In this document: piece by piece, positions 1 to 11,004 of the stretch
How the letters are laid out: every line of letters starts with the position of its first letter
Position numbering within the stretch: the first letter of the stretch is position 1
Source of the DNA: Polyodon spathula
Lineage: Eukaryota; Chordata; Actinopteri; Acipenseriformes; Polyodontidae
Length of the DNA stretch: 64,000 nucleotides
Reading direction: 5' to 3'
Assembly: GCF_017654505.1 (NCBI RefSeq)
Contig: NC_054548.1
Coordinates: forward strand, 23,928,870 to 23,992,869
The notes under the pieces: model-generated
Databases searched by the model: none
The model's input: the letters and a program-made list of their open reading frames with translations, nothing else
Told to the model about the DNA's origin: nothing
Made by a program: the position numbers and the translations under genes

Positions 1-2745
1 CCTACTCTAGGACACCGTTCCTCCTCTGGCTCTCTAGACGGCAGCTATTATTCTATCAAGGCCCCAGCCACGTTCTCAACGTGGCAGGTATGGAATTAAC
101 TTCATCCCAGCCAAACTTAAATTCAGAATACAAGCTATTTACACCTGCAGGGCTTCCATCCTGCCATATGTTCATATAGTTCATATATTTTTTTTTAAAT
201 TATGTCTCAATCCTAAAATTCTAGGTGATGCACAATTTTTGACTATATCTGTACAGTAGTCTCTAGAATGCTGACAAACAAACATACATGTCCCTTGCAG
301 CAATGGTTCTTCCCCAATTACATGTGCCTTTTACATTGACAGTAATGGGTCTAAGCACTTTCCATACTTCCTACTGATATTATAAAATGTTTTAATGCCG
401 CTGTTCTTAGTCAAGTATTTTAACGACAAACCAAAAGAGCAATACTGTAATAGGACACCAAGGGTTAAATTCTCAAAGCCTTGACCTCCAAATTTGGATT
501 GTTTTCTAGTCGGAACCATGTTTCCTATTTTTCTTTTTGTTTTCCCCTTATTTAATTTGCTATGTTGACAGGGCAACACCTCCCCATTGGTGTCAGATAC
601 CTGGGATATACCTAATGTGCACAAGTGGTTCAAAGACATTGTTGTGTTTTAAGGTGGTGTCGGACTTTGTTTTAAAATGCTGCGAGAGAGAGAATCCATA
701 TGGCAGAGCACCAACCTCATCTCAACTGGAGGATTGGGAAAGCTGGAAAGGTTGTGGAGGCAGGCTAACCCAGAAGTCTGGGGCCCGTGCCACGTAGGGC
801 GGGGTGGGGTAGCAGCATGTGGGAAAGCTTAACTGCAGGTGCCGGGGAGCTTTGTACGTCTGCATCAACACATGTCAGCCACCCCGGACGGTCTCCACGA
901 GCCCAGCTGATTTCTGGCCCCCAGGAAGAAAAGAACCTCACTGCCACTCTACATGTCTTCGCTCTGGATTAAGTGTGGTTTTAGGTAGATTTTTTATTAT
1001 TTTATTTTTTTTTATAAAATCTAGTTAGTATTAAAGGAGGGCTAGATTAGAGTTGTAATGTAGGTGTAAGAAAGTAAAACATCCTTAGTAATCATTAGAT
1101 AGGTGACATGTTCGGTTTGTTGTCATAGCATGAATGTGTGAGTTTCAGTGTATGTACTAGGAGGTACCACGTGTTTGTGGCGGTGGGAGGAATCAGCAGC
1201 CTCTTGCCAATTTTCATTTGAGGCGAGTGATCTGAGGTCGGGGAAATGTACCAGCCCTGAAGGGTAGTCCCTATAGAAGTATGGGACTGGCACTATGCCC
1301 CATAGTTCAGGAAGTAGTTTCTGGCCTCATACATTAAGGTAGGTCATTTGGCTTGCCTTAGCTAAATAATCCTTGTTTTGTTTTTTTTACTCACCTAGCA
1401 GCATACGTGAGGTTTAGGTACCAAACAGCACTGGTGGTTAGGCCATGACGTTGATAATTAAGAGGTGGAGATAGGAGGACAAATAGTGGAGTCAAGCACA
1501 AGTGACATAGTTCAGAATAGAGTGTGCCAAGAAGAAAATTGCATTAAATAGGTTGTATTAGCTCTGGTCTGGATAGAGTAGGGATCTTAGTTCTCTGTGA
1601 CTGCAAATTCCAGAAAGCACAATTAAGGACGCCTTTAAATGATAATTTAACAAAAGTTATTTGGCATAATCTTGGTATGAGGTATATACAGTATTAGGGT
1701 GTGTCCACCTTTTATAGAGCAGCAAGTTGTAGCATTGTTTAGACTCTTGATTTGAACTCTATTTTCCTGCAGTGAAAAAGTCTGTGTAATTTATACTTGT
1801 GCTTGAAGACCCAAGAGTTCACTGGGGAATATGACCAGTCCATTCCTAGAATAAGTATATTTTTGTTTCAAAAGGCAGGTGGTAAAAACCTGTAGCTGAA
1901 AATGTTATTTAGAAACTAGCAGATGGTCCTGGGAAAGATTTATGTTCGGAAAACGAATGCAGCATCTCCTGGGCTTCATTGTTCCAGATATGAACGACTT
2001 CTTTCCGACAGCCTTCAAACATGTCATTTTACCATAATCGGTTCTTACATAGACTTCAATGTTCATTTCACGATGCCTTAAAATTAATGGGAAAAATAAC
2101 AGAAATGCAAGGAAGGATCAAGTTTTGTGGTAGTTACTCCTGCCAAGTAAGATTAAAATAATGACTGGAGTAACTACCGTGACTCTCCATACTTGACCAT
2201 TTTTATGAGAAAACTAGGGTACCACCAAAGCTATACCAATTGTTTTTGCTTTTTCAATATATATTGTGACCATAGACGTGGGCTGGTCACGAATGGCAAA
2301 TATGTGGGTCCTAGCATATTACAGTATACAGAACCAGTTTGCCAGATTGAGCAGGGAAAGACTACATCTCCCAAAAAACAATGCAGGAGTTGTTGTTAAT
2401 ATGGCCTACAAAAATGGCAAGCACCAAAGAAACTACAAGGACTAGGAGTGCATATGGTTTAATTGAAATGTTAACCAGAACAGCTGCAGGTGTTTAAGAG
2501 GTGTTAATTTTGTAAGTGGCTGGACTGGTTGACAATAAAAGGAAATGATCTCCTTTGATCAGGGTCGAGCTGGAGGAGGCTTATGGTCTTTGCGGTTAGA
2601 CTTTGTGGAGAAAGGAGAAGTTAAAAAAGACAAAAAGAAATATGGTGGAACAAGTTTAAAACTGGTAACTGCTTAGCTACCCAGTGGATAAGAGACATAA
2701 AGGGGGGGGAGAGTGAAGTCAGATCTCCAAATGGAGATAGGTGTT
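1..2745. other. Unassigned intergenic DNA
   Basis: No recognised gene or transposon domain. Short open frames occur (for example 537-797 and 2193-2399, plus strand), but they are short, have no recognisable motifs and lie in ordinary AT-rich sequence. Runs of T near 990-1015 and a G-run at 2702-2709 are the only simple-sequence features. Part of this may be old transposon DNA that I could not place. Confidence 0.6.
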
Positions 2746-3165
2746 TGTGACGGGGAACTGCCCTGTCTATATGAATGTGTTTGGAACTGGCAGGGAGGGG
2801 GTTAAATTCCTCCCTGCCAGGAAAACATGTGAGAATGTGGCTGGAGCTCTAATTGAATGATTAGTAATTATTGATTAATTGGGCTCCAGCCACAGGGGAT
2901 AAAAGCCAAGGGAGAGGCCCTGGCTGGGAGGTGTTGTTTGGGAGTTTGCTTTGTGTTGGAGAGTTTTTGTGTTTAGAAGAGAGGAGTGTCTTGTTTTAAG
3001 ACTTGGCTCCTGACCGTTTATTTTGTAAGTTCATTTTAATTATTTATGTTTGAACCTCTTTCTGTTGGCCCTTGTGCCTGTTTATTTGATTATTTTATTT
3101 AATAAATAACTTTATTTTTGACTATACATGGTCTCTGAGCCTCAGACCTCTGTCATCCTGTCACA
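2746..3165 (+). mobile_element. Solo LTR with 5-bp target duplication GTGTT
   Basis: A 420-bp segment begins TGTGAC and ends GTCACA, a 6-bp terminal inverted repeat typical of LTRs. The 5 bases before it (2741-2745) and after it (3166-3170) are both GTGTT, as expected for a retroviral-type target-site duplication around a solo LTR. It has a TATA-like ATAAAA at 2899-2904 and AATAAA-type signals near 3100. A perfect hairpin (arms GGCAGGGAGG and CCTCCCTGCC) lies at 2789-2818. A perfect 11-bp inverted repeat (GTGGCTGGAGC at 2837-2847, GCTCCAGCCAC at 2883-2893) ends just before the TATA box. It is about 99% identical to the LTR at 5161-5585 apart from small indels. Confidence 0.88.
2837..2904 (+). 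promoter_or_regulatory. LTR promoter region: inverted repeat plus TATA box
   Basis: Arms GTGGCTGGAGC (2837-2847) and GCTCCAGCCAC (2883-2893) are perfectly complementary and enclose an AT-rich loop. ATAAAA follows six bases later. The same arrangement recurs in other LTRs of this window with different arm sequences. A role as a dimeric factor site or hairpin is inference. Confidence 0.6.
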
Positions 3166-3436
3166 GTGTTGATTTGTTTTTGCTTTGTACAAATGAATAT
3201 ACAAGCACTGTACTGCTTTATTTCATTTCTGTGGTCCTGTGAGTCTATTTTACTCCAAAGACAGTTTGCATATGATCGCATACATGTCGATATTTAGATG
3301 AACTAGGGAATGCAATTTCAGTGGATGCTTACTTATGGAGTGGCAGCATCAAAATGAATCACTCGTTAGGTTTGGATAAAATAAAACCGATAAGTGGAAG
3401 GCATATCTGATCAAAAACATTTCACATGTACAAAAT
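3166..3436 (+). repeat. LTR 3' flank, copy 1 of a duplicated segment
   Basis: This 271-bp stretch begins with the GTGTT target duplication and is repeated at 5586-5862 after the second LTR. By eye the copies differ by about nine substitutions and several small indels, which is more than the two LTRs differ from each other. No coding potential is seen. It is probably the original host (or older repeat) DNA into which the LTR element inserted, later duplicated together with the LTR. Confidence 0.75.
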
Positions 3437-3525
3437 GGGATAGCCCCACCTAGAGGCTCAGAGCAGTATTTTTTTTTTTAATTCGTTTTTTTTTTTAATT
3501 TTGGAGTTGTTGAGCGGAGAGCAGA

Positions 3526-4428
3526 ATGGGCAAAAGGCAGAGGCAGCAGCAGCCACCTTCACCACCCCAAGCCCTGTGGGAGGACCCAGCGAGCTTGTTC
3601 CCGTGGTGCACCTAAAGCAGGAAGGAAGACCACCGGTGGAGATCCTGTCCGGATGGGCCATTAGGTGACTGGTGTGGGCGCTGTGAGCTGGATGGCCACA
3701 GGTTGGCAGGATGCCCCCACAACCTGGACCAGGAGCATCTACCAACCCTGTCCTCAGCAGCCACCCCACCAACACCGCCTTCACCACCATCACGAGAGCC
3801 TCCCCAGCCCGAGAGGGAGGAGCCCAAGAGGTAGGAGTCGGTAAGTCCACGGCCCGAGCAGGAGGAGTCGGTGCATCCACGGCCCGAGTGGGAGGAGCTG
3901 GTATGTCCACAACCCAAGAAGGGGAAGCCCACAGGCCCAGGGCTGAAGGGACCCGCAGGGAAAGAATACAGGCTGTTCCCACCACCACCACCAGCAGAGG
4001 AGGATTACCTGCTGGGCTCGCCTCCACCCTCAGGGGGGGACTGCCCATCGCTCCCACCACCACCAGCAGGGGAGGAGTGCCTGCTGGTGCCACCTCCACC
4101 AGCAGGGGAAGAGCGCCTGCTGGTGCCACCTCGGCCAGCAGGGGAAGAGTGCCTGCTGGTGCTTCCCCCGCCAGTAGAGGGAGAACAGCGGGTGCTGCCT
4201 CTCTCTCCACCGCCAGCAGAGGGAGAACAGCCAGAGCTGCCTCCTCCCTCCACCAACAGTAGAGGGGGAACAGCCGGAGCTGTCTCTCCCTCCACCACCA
4301 GCAGAGGGGGAACAGCCGGAGCTGTTTCTCCCTCCACCGCCAGCAGAGGGGGAACAGCGGGAGCTGTCTTCCTCAACCACCAGCAGAAGATGCTGGAGGT
4401 CTCTCCCAGCCTCTGTACCAGCTGCTAA
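3526..4428 (+). pseudogene. gag-like protein remnant with CCHC zinc knuckle and Pro-rich tail
   Basis: One reading frame starts at ATG 3526 and is interrupted by TAA near 3613 and TAG near 3829. Between them lies a C-x2-C-x4-H-x4-C motif (residues CGRC, GH and GC within about 3676-3717), the zinc knuckle of retrotransposon nucleocapsid proteins, which bind genomic RNA. After the second stop the frame stays open to 4428 with a repeated acidic/proline module (PPPPAGEE-type units about 10 residues long). No capsid domain is visible, so the N-terminal part is probably missing. The proline-rich tail could be mistaken for a host extensin-like protein, but the knuckle, the downstream polypurine tract and the LTR argue for gag. 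Confidence 0.6.
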
Positions 4429-5120
4429 GGGGAGTGCGGAGACAAGCTGCCCGGCGGCTAAGAGGCACAGCACTGCCCAAGGATGCCTGCATAGCACCAT
4501 CCAAGGATGCTCCGACCACTTCACTCGGGGATGCTTGTTCGCCATCACCTGGGGTTGCCTTCCTGCCCGCATCGCCTGGGGTTGCCTGCCTGTCCGCATC
4601 GCCTAGAGAAATTCTCAGTGTGCTTTCTCCTAGGAATGCTGGTCCACCGTCGCCTGGGATCGCTGCTGGTCCACCGTCGCCTGGGGTTGCTATTGGCCCG
4701 CCATTGCCCGGGGGGAAGGTGCTGCTGTCCCGAAAGTTAGAGAGGATGGAGCTACCATCCCGAGAGCCGAAGGGTCCAGCGTCACCAGGGGGTCCAGGTT
4801 TGCCAGGGGGTCCAGTGCCGCCAGGGGTCCAGCATCGCCAGCGTCGCCGGAGGGGCCAGGGGGTCCAGAGGGTCCAGAGGGAGCCGGGCCGCCGTTCCCG
4901 TCTCCACCACCAGAGGGAGCCGGGCCGCCGCTCCTGTCTCCCAACAGAGAGTCTCCGGTCATAAGGATTCAGTCCCGCCGGGAGGACGCCAGATGGAGCA
5001 CAAAATATTCCACCTTGGCCTGCCCCATGGACCACGGACATCTCCCTATCCCAGGAGCGGACAGAGAACTTTGGGACTTGAGGGGGGAGGTGGCCGTTGG
5101 GGCCATGTGTGCTTGGCACA

Positions 5121-5160
5121 AGGGGGGTGGGGGGGGGGGGGGGGGGGGGGGGGGGGGATA
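5121..5160 (+). other. Polypurine tract / poly-G run before LTR
   Basis: About 35 bases, nearly all G with single A and T interruptions, stop three bases before the TGTGAC LTR start. Position and composition fit a plus-strand primer polypurine tract, apparently expanded into a homopolymer. Homopolymers this long are also assembly-error prone. Confidence 0.6.
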
Positions 5161-5585
5161 TGTGACGGGGAACTGCCCTGTCTATATGAATGTGTTTGGA
5201 ACTGGCAGGGAGGGGGTTAAATTCCTCCCTGCCAGGAAAACATGTGAGAATGTGGCTGAAGCTCTAATTGAATGATTAGTAATTATTGATTAATTGGGCT
5301 CCAGCCACAGGGGATAAAAGCCAGGGGAGAGGCCCTGGCTGGGAGGTGTTTTTTTGTTTGGGAGTTTGCTTTGTGTTGGAGAGTTTTTGTGTTTAGAAGA
5401 GAGGAGTGTCTTGTTTTAAGACTTGGATCCTGACCGTTTATTTTGTAAGTTCATTTTAATTATTTATGTTTGAACCTCTTTCTGTTGGCCCTTGTGCCTG
5501 TTTATTTGATTATTTTATTTAATAAATAACTTTATTTTTGACTATACATGGTCTCTGAGCCTCAGACCTCTGTCATCCTGTCACA
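5161..5585 (+). mobile_element. 3' LTR, second copy of the 2746 family
   Basis: It starts TGTGAC and ends GTCACA (425 bp), and is followed by GTGTT (5586-5590), the same 5 bases that bracket the LTR at 2746-3165. Against that copy it shows about three substitutions and a 5-6 bp T-rich insertion near 5350. The hairpin at 5204-5233 is intact. The inverted repeat before the TATA box (5252-5262 with 5298-5308) carries one mismatch. TATA-like ATAAAA lies at 5314-5319. The upstream neighbour is a polypurine tract, so this is the 3' LTR of the element at 3437-5160. Confidence 0.88.
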
Positions 5586-5862
5586 GTGTTGATTTGTTTT
5601 TGCTTTGTACAAATGAATATACAAGCACTGTACTGCTTTATTTCATTTCTGTGGTCCTGTGAGTCTATTTTACTCCAAAAAAAGACAGTTTGCATATGAT
5701 TGCATACATGTCAATATTTAGATGAACTAGGGAATGCAATTTAATTGGATGCTTACTTATGGAGTGACAGCATCAAAATGAATCACTCGAGCTAGGTTTG
5801 GATAAAATAAAACAGATAAGTGGAAGGCATATCTGACCAAAAACATTTCACACGTACAAAAT
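5586..5862 (+). repeat. LTR 3' flank, copy 2
   Basis: Second copy of 3166-3436, beginning again with GTGTT. After 5862 it continues into a LINE fragment, whereas copy 1 continues into the gag-like block, so the duplication ends here. Confidence 0.75.
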
Positions 5863-5874
5863 CAGCAAAGTTAA

Positions 5875-6208
5875 AATAAAGCGGTCGTCCTATCCGTCCC
5901 ACTTAGTTGTCCCTCATGCTCCAAAGCACACTTTGCACTTGTTTAGCTACAGGTCCCTAGAACTCAAAACATTCGGCTCAAGAGCTTTCTGCTGTTATGC
6001 CCCAAAAGCCTGGAATGCCCTCCCAGACGAAATCCGACATGCAGACTCAACTGTTTCTTTTGGTCAGCTACTGAAAACCCGTTCAGAGCTACCTTTAACT
6101 GTTAGAAGTGTCCTTTTGATCTTTTTATGTGAAACGCTCTGCGATATGAACACATGAAATGCACTATATAAGTGCAAGACATAGATAGATAGATAGATAG
6201 ATAGATTA
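5875..6208 (+). mobile_element. L2-type LINE 3' end with (ATAG)n tail
   Basis: The frame around 5933-6130 encodes the typical C-terminus of L2/Rex-type LINE ORF2: a KTFGSRAF-like block followed by APKAWNALPDEIR, then a TVSFGQLLKT-like block. After the stop the 3' UTR reads as an L2 end (an ATGAAATGCACTATATAAG-like string) and finishes in ATAGATAG repeats at about 6181-6208, a usual L2 3' tail. It is a 5'-truncated copy in plus orientation. Confidence 0.8.
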
Positions 6209-7317
6209 ATGTGTTCAAGGGCAATTTCAATGTTTTCAGAGCAACCCAGTAATATTGCTTTAAAAACAGACTTTAAAGACTAAAAACAGTCAATGTGAAA
6301 TTCCAAACATCTATTCCATTAGTGAAAAAGCATGAAAGCGTCTGTTTAACCTTGAACTTAATACTTTCAGAAAGCCATTGAAATGTTTGAAGAAGTTTTA
6401 AGAAAAGGTTTAAAGGTATTCTTTATGGGTCAAAGACGGATTGTAACTTGTGATCACATAAGATTCTTGCGTTGTTCAAATGCGTTAAGTTGTTCAAATG
6501 CAGTGCACACTTTCAAGTTAGCCCTCTAGTTACTGTATTCAACAAAGCAATTGGTGGTCATTCAAGATGACATTCAGTAAGGTTTGTATATAAAGAAATG
6601 TAATGTGTGTGTAATCTCGCCTTGAGTACATCTTGGATTCCCTTTGAGAAGTCTAGGTCCCTTTCTATGAAATTCTAATAATAAGCAAAGGAAGTTCTAA
6701 ATTAGCCAAATTATGTTAAATGAGGGATACGACCAATGCCAGAACAAGATACCTGGTGTTTGTGTGGCTGATACAAACTAGATCAGAGCACACTGTGAAC
6801 AGTGCAATGTGTAGTCTGATGCCAAATAAGTATGGCCACACATGTATAAATAATATCATTGTTGAGGGGAATTCAATTGTAAATAAAGTTATTTTAGTCT
6901 GTGCGGTTGGTTTATTTATAGTAGAAGCAATCTGGACCAAGTTACCTGCCCCATTAAGGGAGTCTATTGGTCCCATGGGATTTGTGAACCATTTATCGTC
7001 TAATTCTTTTTTTTAAATGACACATTAAAAATAATAAATTTTTCCTTTTTCGATGTTCCCCCTTGTATGAATTCAATGATAGATAAACTTTGTATATACT
7101 GGAAACATGTGCAGAGGATATTTTTATAATGTGTGTTTAAAAAAAAGGATTGAATGTATAGAAAATAGCGTTCCTGGAATTTTCCCAGACACCCTCAGTG
7201 GCTGAAGACCAAACTCAATACTTTGGAGAGGATTTCAGAATCCAGTCTCTTTAACAGGAGTTGCAAATTGTAAGACATGTGTAGCTCTTTTCTACCGGCC
7301 AAGTAGTGATCTGTGAA
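6209..7317. other. Unassigned intergenic DNA
   Basis: AT-rich DNA with no recognised domain. The open frame at 6720-7016 has an overlapping antisense frame of similar length and no motif I recognise, so I do not call it a gene. Confidence 0.6.
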
Positions 7318-7332
7318 TAAACAAACGTAATA

Positions 7333-8925
7333 CAGTGGCTTGCGAAAGTATTGAACCCCTTGGCATTTTTCCTATTTTGTTGCCTTACAACCTGGAATTA
7401 AAATTGATTTTTTGGGGGTTTGTATCATTTGATTTACACAACATGCCTACCACTTTGAAGATGCAAAATATTTTTTATTGTGAAACAAACAAGAAATAAG
7501 ACAAAAAAACAAAACACTTGAGTGTGCAAAAGTATTCACCCCCCCAAAGTCAATACTTTGTAGAGCCACCTTTTGCAGCAATTACAGCTGTAAGTCTCTT
7601 GGGGTATGTATCTATAAGCTTGGCACATCTAGCCACTGGGATTTTTGCCCATTCTTCAAGGCAAAATTGCTCCAGCTCCTTCAAGTTGGATGGATTCAGT
7701 TGGTGTACAGCAATCTTTAAGTCATACCACAGATTCTCAATTAAATTGAGGTCTGGGCTTTGACTAGGCCATTCCAAGACATTTAAATATTTCCCCTTAA
7801 ACCACTCGAGTGATGCTAGCAGTATGCTTAGGGTCATTGTCCTGCTGGAAGGTGAACCTCCTTCCTAGTCTCAAATCTCTGGAAGACTAAAACAGGTTTC
7901 CCTCAAGAATTTCCCTGTATTTAGCGCCATCCATCATTCCTTCAATTCTGACCGGTTTCCCAGTCCCTGCCAATGAAAAACATCCCCACAGAATGATGCT
8001 GCCACCACCATGCTTCACTGTGGGGATGGTGTTCTCGGGGTGATGAGAAGTGTTGGGTTTGCTCCAGACATAACGTTTTCCTTGATGGCCATAAAGCTCA
8101 ATTTTAGTCTCATCTGACCAGAGTGCCTTCTTTCATATGTTTGGGGAGTCTCCCACATGCCTTTTGGCGAACACCAAACATGTTTGCTTATTTTTTTCTT
8201 TAAGCAATGGCTTTTTTCTGGCCACTCTTCTGTAAAGCCCAGCTCTGTGGAGTGTACGGCTTAAAGTGGTCCTATGAACAAATACTCCAATCTCCACTGT
8301 GGAGCTTTGCAGCTCCTTCAGGGTTATCTTTGGTCTCTTTGTTGCCTCTCTGATTAATGCCCTCCTTGCCTGGTCCGTGAGTTTTGGTGGGCGGCCCTCT
8401 CTTGCCAGGTTTGTTGTGGTGCCATATTCTTTCCATTTTTTAATAATGGATTTAATGGTGCTCCGTGGGATGTTCAAAGCTTCGGATATTTTTTTGTCCC
8501 TGACCTGTTTGGAGAGCTCCTTGGTCTTCATGGTGCCGCTTGCTTGGTGGTGACCATTGCTGGGGCCTTTCAGAACAGGTGTATATATACTGAGATCATG
8601 TGACAGATCATGTGACACTTAGATTGCACACAGGTGGACTTTATTTAACTAATTATGTGACTTCTGAAGGTAATTGGTTGCACCAGATCTTATTTAGAGG
8701 CTTAATAGCAAAGGGGGTGAATACATATGCACGCACCACTTTTCTGTTATTTATATTTTAGAACTTTTTGAAACAGGTTATTTTTTTCATTTCACTTCAC
8801 CAATTTGGACTATTTTGTGTATGTCCATTACGTGAAATCCAAATAAAAATCCATTTTAATTCCAGGTTGTAAGGCAACAAAATAGGAAAAATGCCAAGGG
8901 GGGTCAAGACTTTCACAAGCCACTG
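7333..8925 (-). mobile_element. Tc1/mariner-family transposon with long TIRs
   Basis: The element is 1593 bp, bounded by TA on both sides. Its ends start CAGTGGCTTG on each strand, and similarity between the ends extends about 75 bases strongly and over 200 bases weakly. A transposase remnant runs on the minus strand. The TA dinucleotides sit inside a longer 15-base direct repeat (TAAACAAACGTAATA) present immediately outside both ends. Confidence 0.92.
7550..8618 (-). pseudogene. Tc1-like transposase (DD34E), frameshifted
   Basis: Would catalyse cut-and-paste transposition of the surrounding TIR element. The N-terminal part (8618-8133) has the two helix-turn-helix units of Tc1 transposases, including an IPRSTIKSIIKKWKEYG-like recognition helix and a GRPPKLT linker. 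The middle (8132-7838) contains the first catalytic aspartate ([10 protein letters not shown], around 8110) and the GGGS block in broken frames. The second aspartate lies in QQDNDPKHT (around 7840). The C-terminal frame (7837-7550) carries the glutamate in [11 protein letters not shown]. From the first D of DND to E I count 34 intervening residues, the classic DD34E. All three acidic residues survive, but at least two frameshifts make it inactive. Confidence 0.9.
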
Positions 8926-8927
8926 TA

Positions 8928-9690
8928 AACAAACGTAATAAGCAAACTTATCAATGCCAACAGGGCTTCACTGAGGCTCCTCTATAGTATAGTAGTTCAC
9001 CATTCCCAGTTTATTTTGCTGCTTGGAGACTTGAAAGTTGTGATGGAAGGAATAGGACAGGTATTGCAAATAGTTTCAGAACAAACAAACAAAAAACTGA
9101 GAGAGATGTGAAGGTGATGGTTGATTGGTCCCTAGTCAGATTACGACTGTAGAACACCTGATGTGTAATTAAATCCCTAGTCGCCTAACATGGAAGATTG
9201 ACGTAGTTACTGCTGAAATTACCCTAGAACTGAACAGCACTGACCCAAAGCAGAGAAAAAAAAAGTGTGCAAGGATTTTCATTTTTGTTTATTCAATTTT
9301 TTTTTTCTCCAAAAGAGCTGTTAATATTACCCAACATCTTCCCATATGTCAGCACAACTGCTAAATGAAATCAGCAGTATCCTTCTTTTTTGTTTGTGTT
9401 TAAATATATTCTTTGGGCCTGATATTTGAAAGGTATGTGCACCGTGTAGAGGGGTATGCGCGTCACAAATGGCCGTTGTGCCAAAATTGTGCCAAGTTGC
9501 CATACTCGAAATGTCCTTTTGCACGTCACAATCCATTCTGTATTGTGCAGAAATAAAATATATGCATCACGCAATATGGGGGGACTGTATACAAATATAT
9601 TAGTACTTGTATGACCCCAAACTGGACCAACGAACTGATACGTTTTTGATATATATTGATACCTGACTAAAGTGGCAGTCAGTCATGGTC

Positions 9691-9696
<6 letters not shown>
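8928..9696. other. Unassigned intergenic DNA
   Basis: No gene recognised. The stretch at 9415-9530 is relatively GC- and CpG-rich and could be a MITE fragment, but I saw no clear terminal repeats. Confidence 0.5.

Positions 9697-9779
<83 letters not shown>
9697..9779. repeat. (TA)n microsatellite
   Basis: About 40 uninterrupted TA units directly abutting the 5' LTR of the next element. Confidence 0.97.
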
Positions 9780-9782
<3 letters not shown>

Positions 9783-10371
9783 AGCAAGTAGAGGGGTGTA
9801 AAAATAAAACAACAATGGAAATAACTGGGGATATTAATATTGTTATTAATTTGCTACAATAAGAACTGTTAAATGAAACAAGGTTTTAATAAAGGTGCTT
9901 ACATTTTAAACAACAGCACACTGTAAAATGTCCACCGTCCAAAAAACTACAAGTCCCCTAGTTCCTGGAAGCCAGAGTTTCTGTATCGGCGGGAACTCTG
10001 GGTAATAAAAAGGGGATGTGATTGTAGAAATGGCCGTATGAGGTAATGGTGCTGTATTGACAGAGTGTGGATTAAAAGAGGGGAAGAAACTATACATTGA
10101 AACTGGTAACATAATCCTTTTAGCCTGGAATTACTCTAGCTGTGTTGAAGTGCGAGTGTCTCTTATGTGCGGGACTTGAGAAACTAACCGAAAGGAGAAC
10201 AAACAGTAGCCGGATGGAAAGTACAATGGAGCAGGAACGGTGTGAACAGAAGACAACTATCCGAGAGTAAGTTAGTTTGAACTTCATAAGTGACTCTTAA
10301 ACTGTGTGTCTAAGGTTACTTAAATGCTAAAGTCTGCCTCAGTGAAATAGGATTGACCTTGGTCTGTGAGA
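9780..10371 (+). mobile_element. 5' LTR of the Gmr1-like element
   Basis: Matches 13591-14196 along its whole length up to CTGTGAGA, after which the copies diverge. An 8-bp perfect inverted repeat (CCAGAGTT at 9972-9979, AACTCTGG at 9994-10001) lies just upstream of a TATA-like TAATAAAA. The true 3' boundary is uncertain because the join to the protease region looks like a deletion. Confidence 0.82.
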
Positions 10372-11004
10372 ACCCTAATCCATATCCTAATTGACACCGG
10401 TAGTTCAATTACTGTAGTAGCAGCAGATTTAATAGATGGTGTAAATATTGATTCTCATCTGCTCACCGGGATCACATGCATTCATGGCGATGTAAAATAT
10501 TACCCCACTACAGTGACAGTTATTACACTATTTGGTAAAAATTACAAAATGAGAGTGGGTGTAGTCCCCAGGCTACCCCACCAAGTGATCCTGGGAAGAG
10601 ATTATCCTGATTTAAATGAATTGGTTAAAAATGCCGACAAACCCGACACTCCTCATAACAAGTTGCACAGCACTAAAGAAAGTTTTGTTGCTTTGTTTCC
10701 CTTTTCTGATGAGGCCTTGTTTACAGGATCAGGTCCCAAGAAATGTTATAAGACAGGTAGACAACGACATATGGGAAAAAGGAAAGGACCCCCATCTGCT
10801 AGAGTGTTATTGCCAGAAACTGGGAAACTAAAACAGAAAGGTGTAGGTACACAGTGCAATGAAATAGGGAATGAAACATGGACAATGACATTAGTGGAAA
10901 CAAGAAATTATGATAATTGGCCTAACTTATTACAACCAGTAGTGGGACAATTTGGTCGGGATCAGGCAGAGGATCCCACATTGATGAATATTAGAGACGG
11001 GTAG
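10366..11004 (+). pseudogene. Retrotransposon aspartic protease (retropepsin) region
   Basis: The open frame of 212 codons begins inside the LTR end and lacks any gag portion. The first 85 residues are a retropepsin: ILIDTGSSITVV holds the catalytic DTG/S triad and VILGRDYP matches the conserved C-terminal ILG motif. In an intact element this enzyme cleaves the Gag-Pol polyprotein. The remaining roughly 120 residues are a linker without a recognised domain. Since the frame is fused directly to LTR sequence, the start codon used here is fortuitous and gag has been lost. Confidence 0.82.

Larger units (their letters stand above)
3437..5160 (+). mobile_element. 3' internal part of a pol-less LTR retrotransposon
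   Basis: This GC-rich block lies between duplicated flank and the LTR at 5161. It ends in a long purine tract (5121-5157, almost all G) directly before the LTR, which is where a polypurine tract belongs. It holds the end of a gag-like reading frame with a zinc knuckle and a long proline-rich tail, then degenerate repeats rich in Ser-Pro-Gly triplets in one frame (about 4500-4730). I see no protease, integrase or RT, so the element is either non-autonomous or internally deleted. Its 5' end is truncated where it joins the flank at about 3437. Confidence 0.7.

Noticed and set aside
3458..5119. Long minus-strand frames with Gly-Pro-rich, collagen-like translation
   Set aside because: They are antisense to a gag-like frame in GC-rich repeated DNA. 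The Gly-Pro pattern is the complement of Pro/Ser-Pro-Gly codons and has no start or splice support.
6716..7016. Overlapping open frames on both strands
   Set aside because: The sense and antisense frames mirror each other in codon phase; neither has a recognisable domain.
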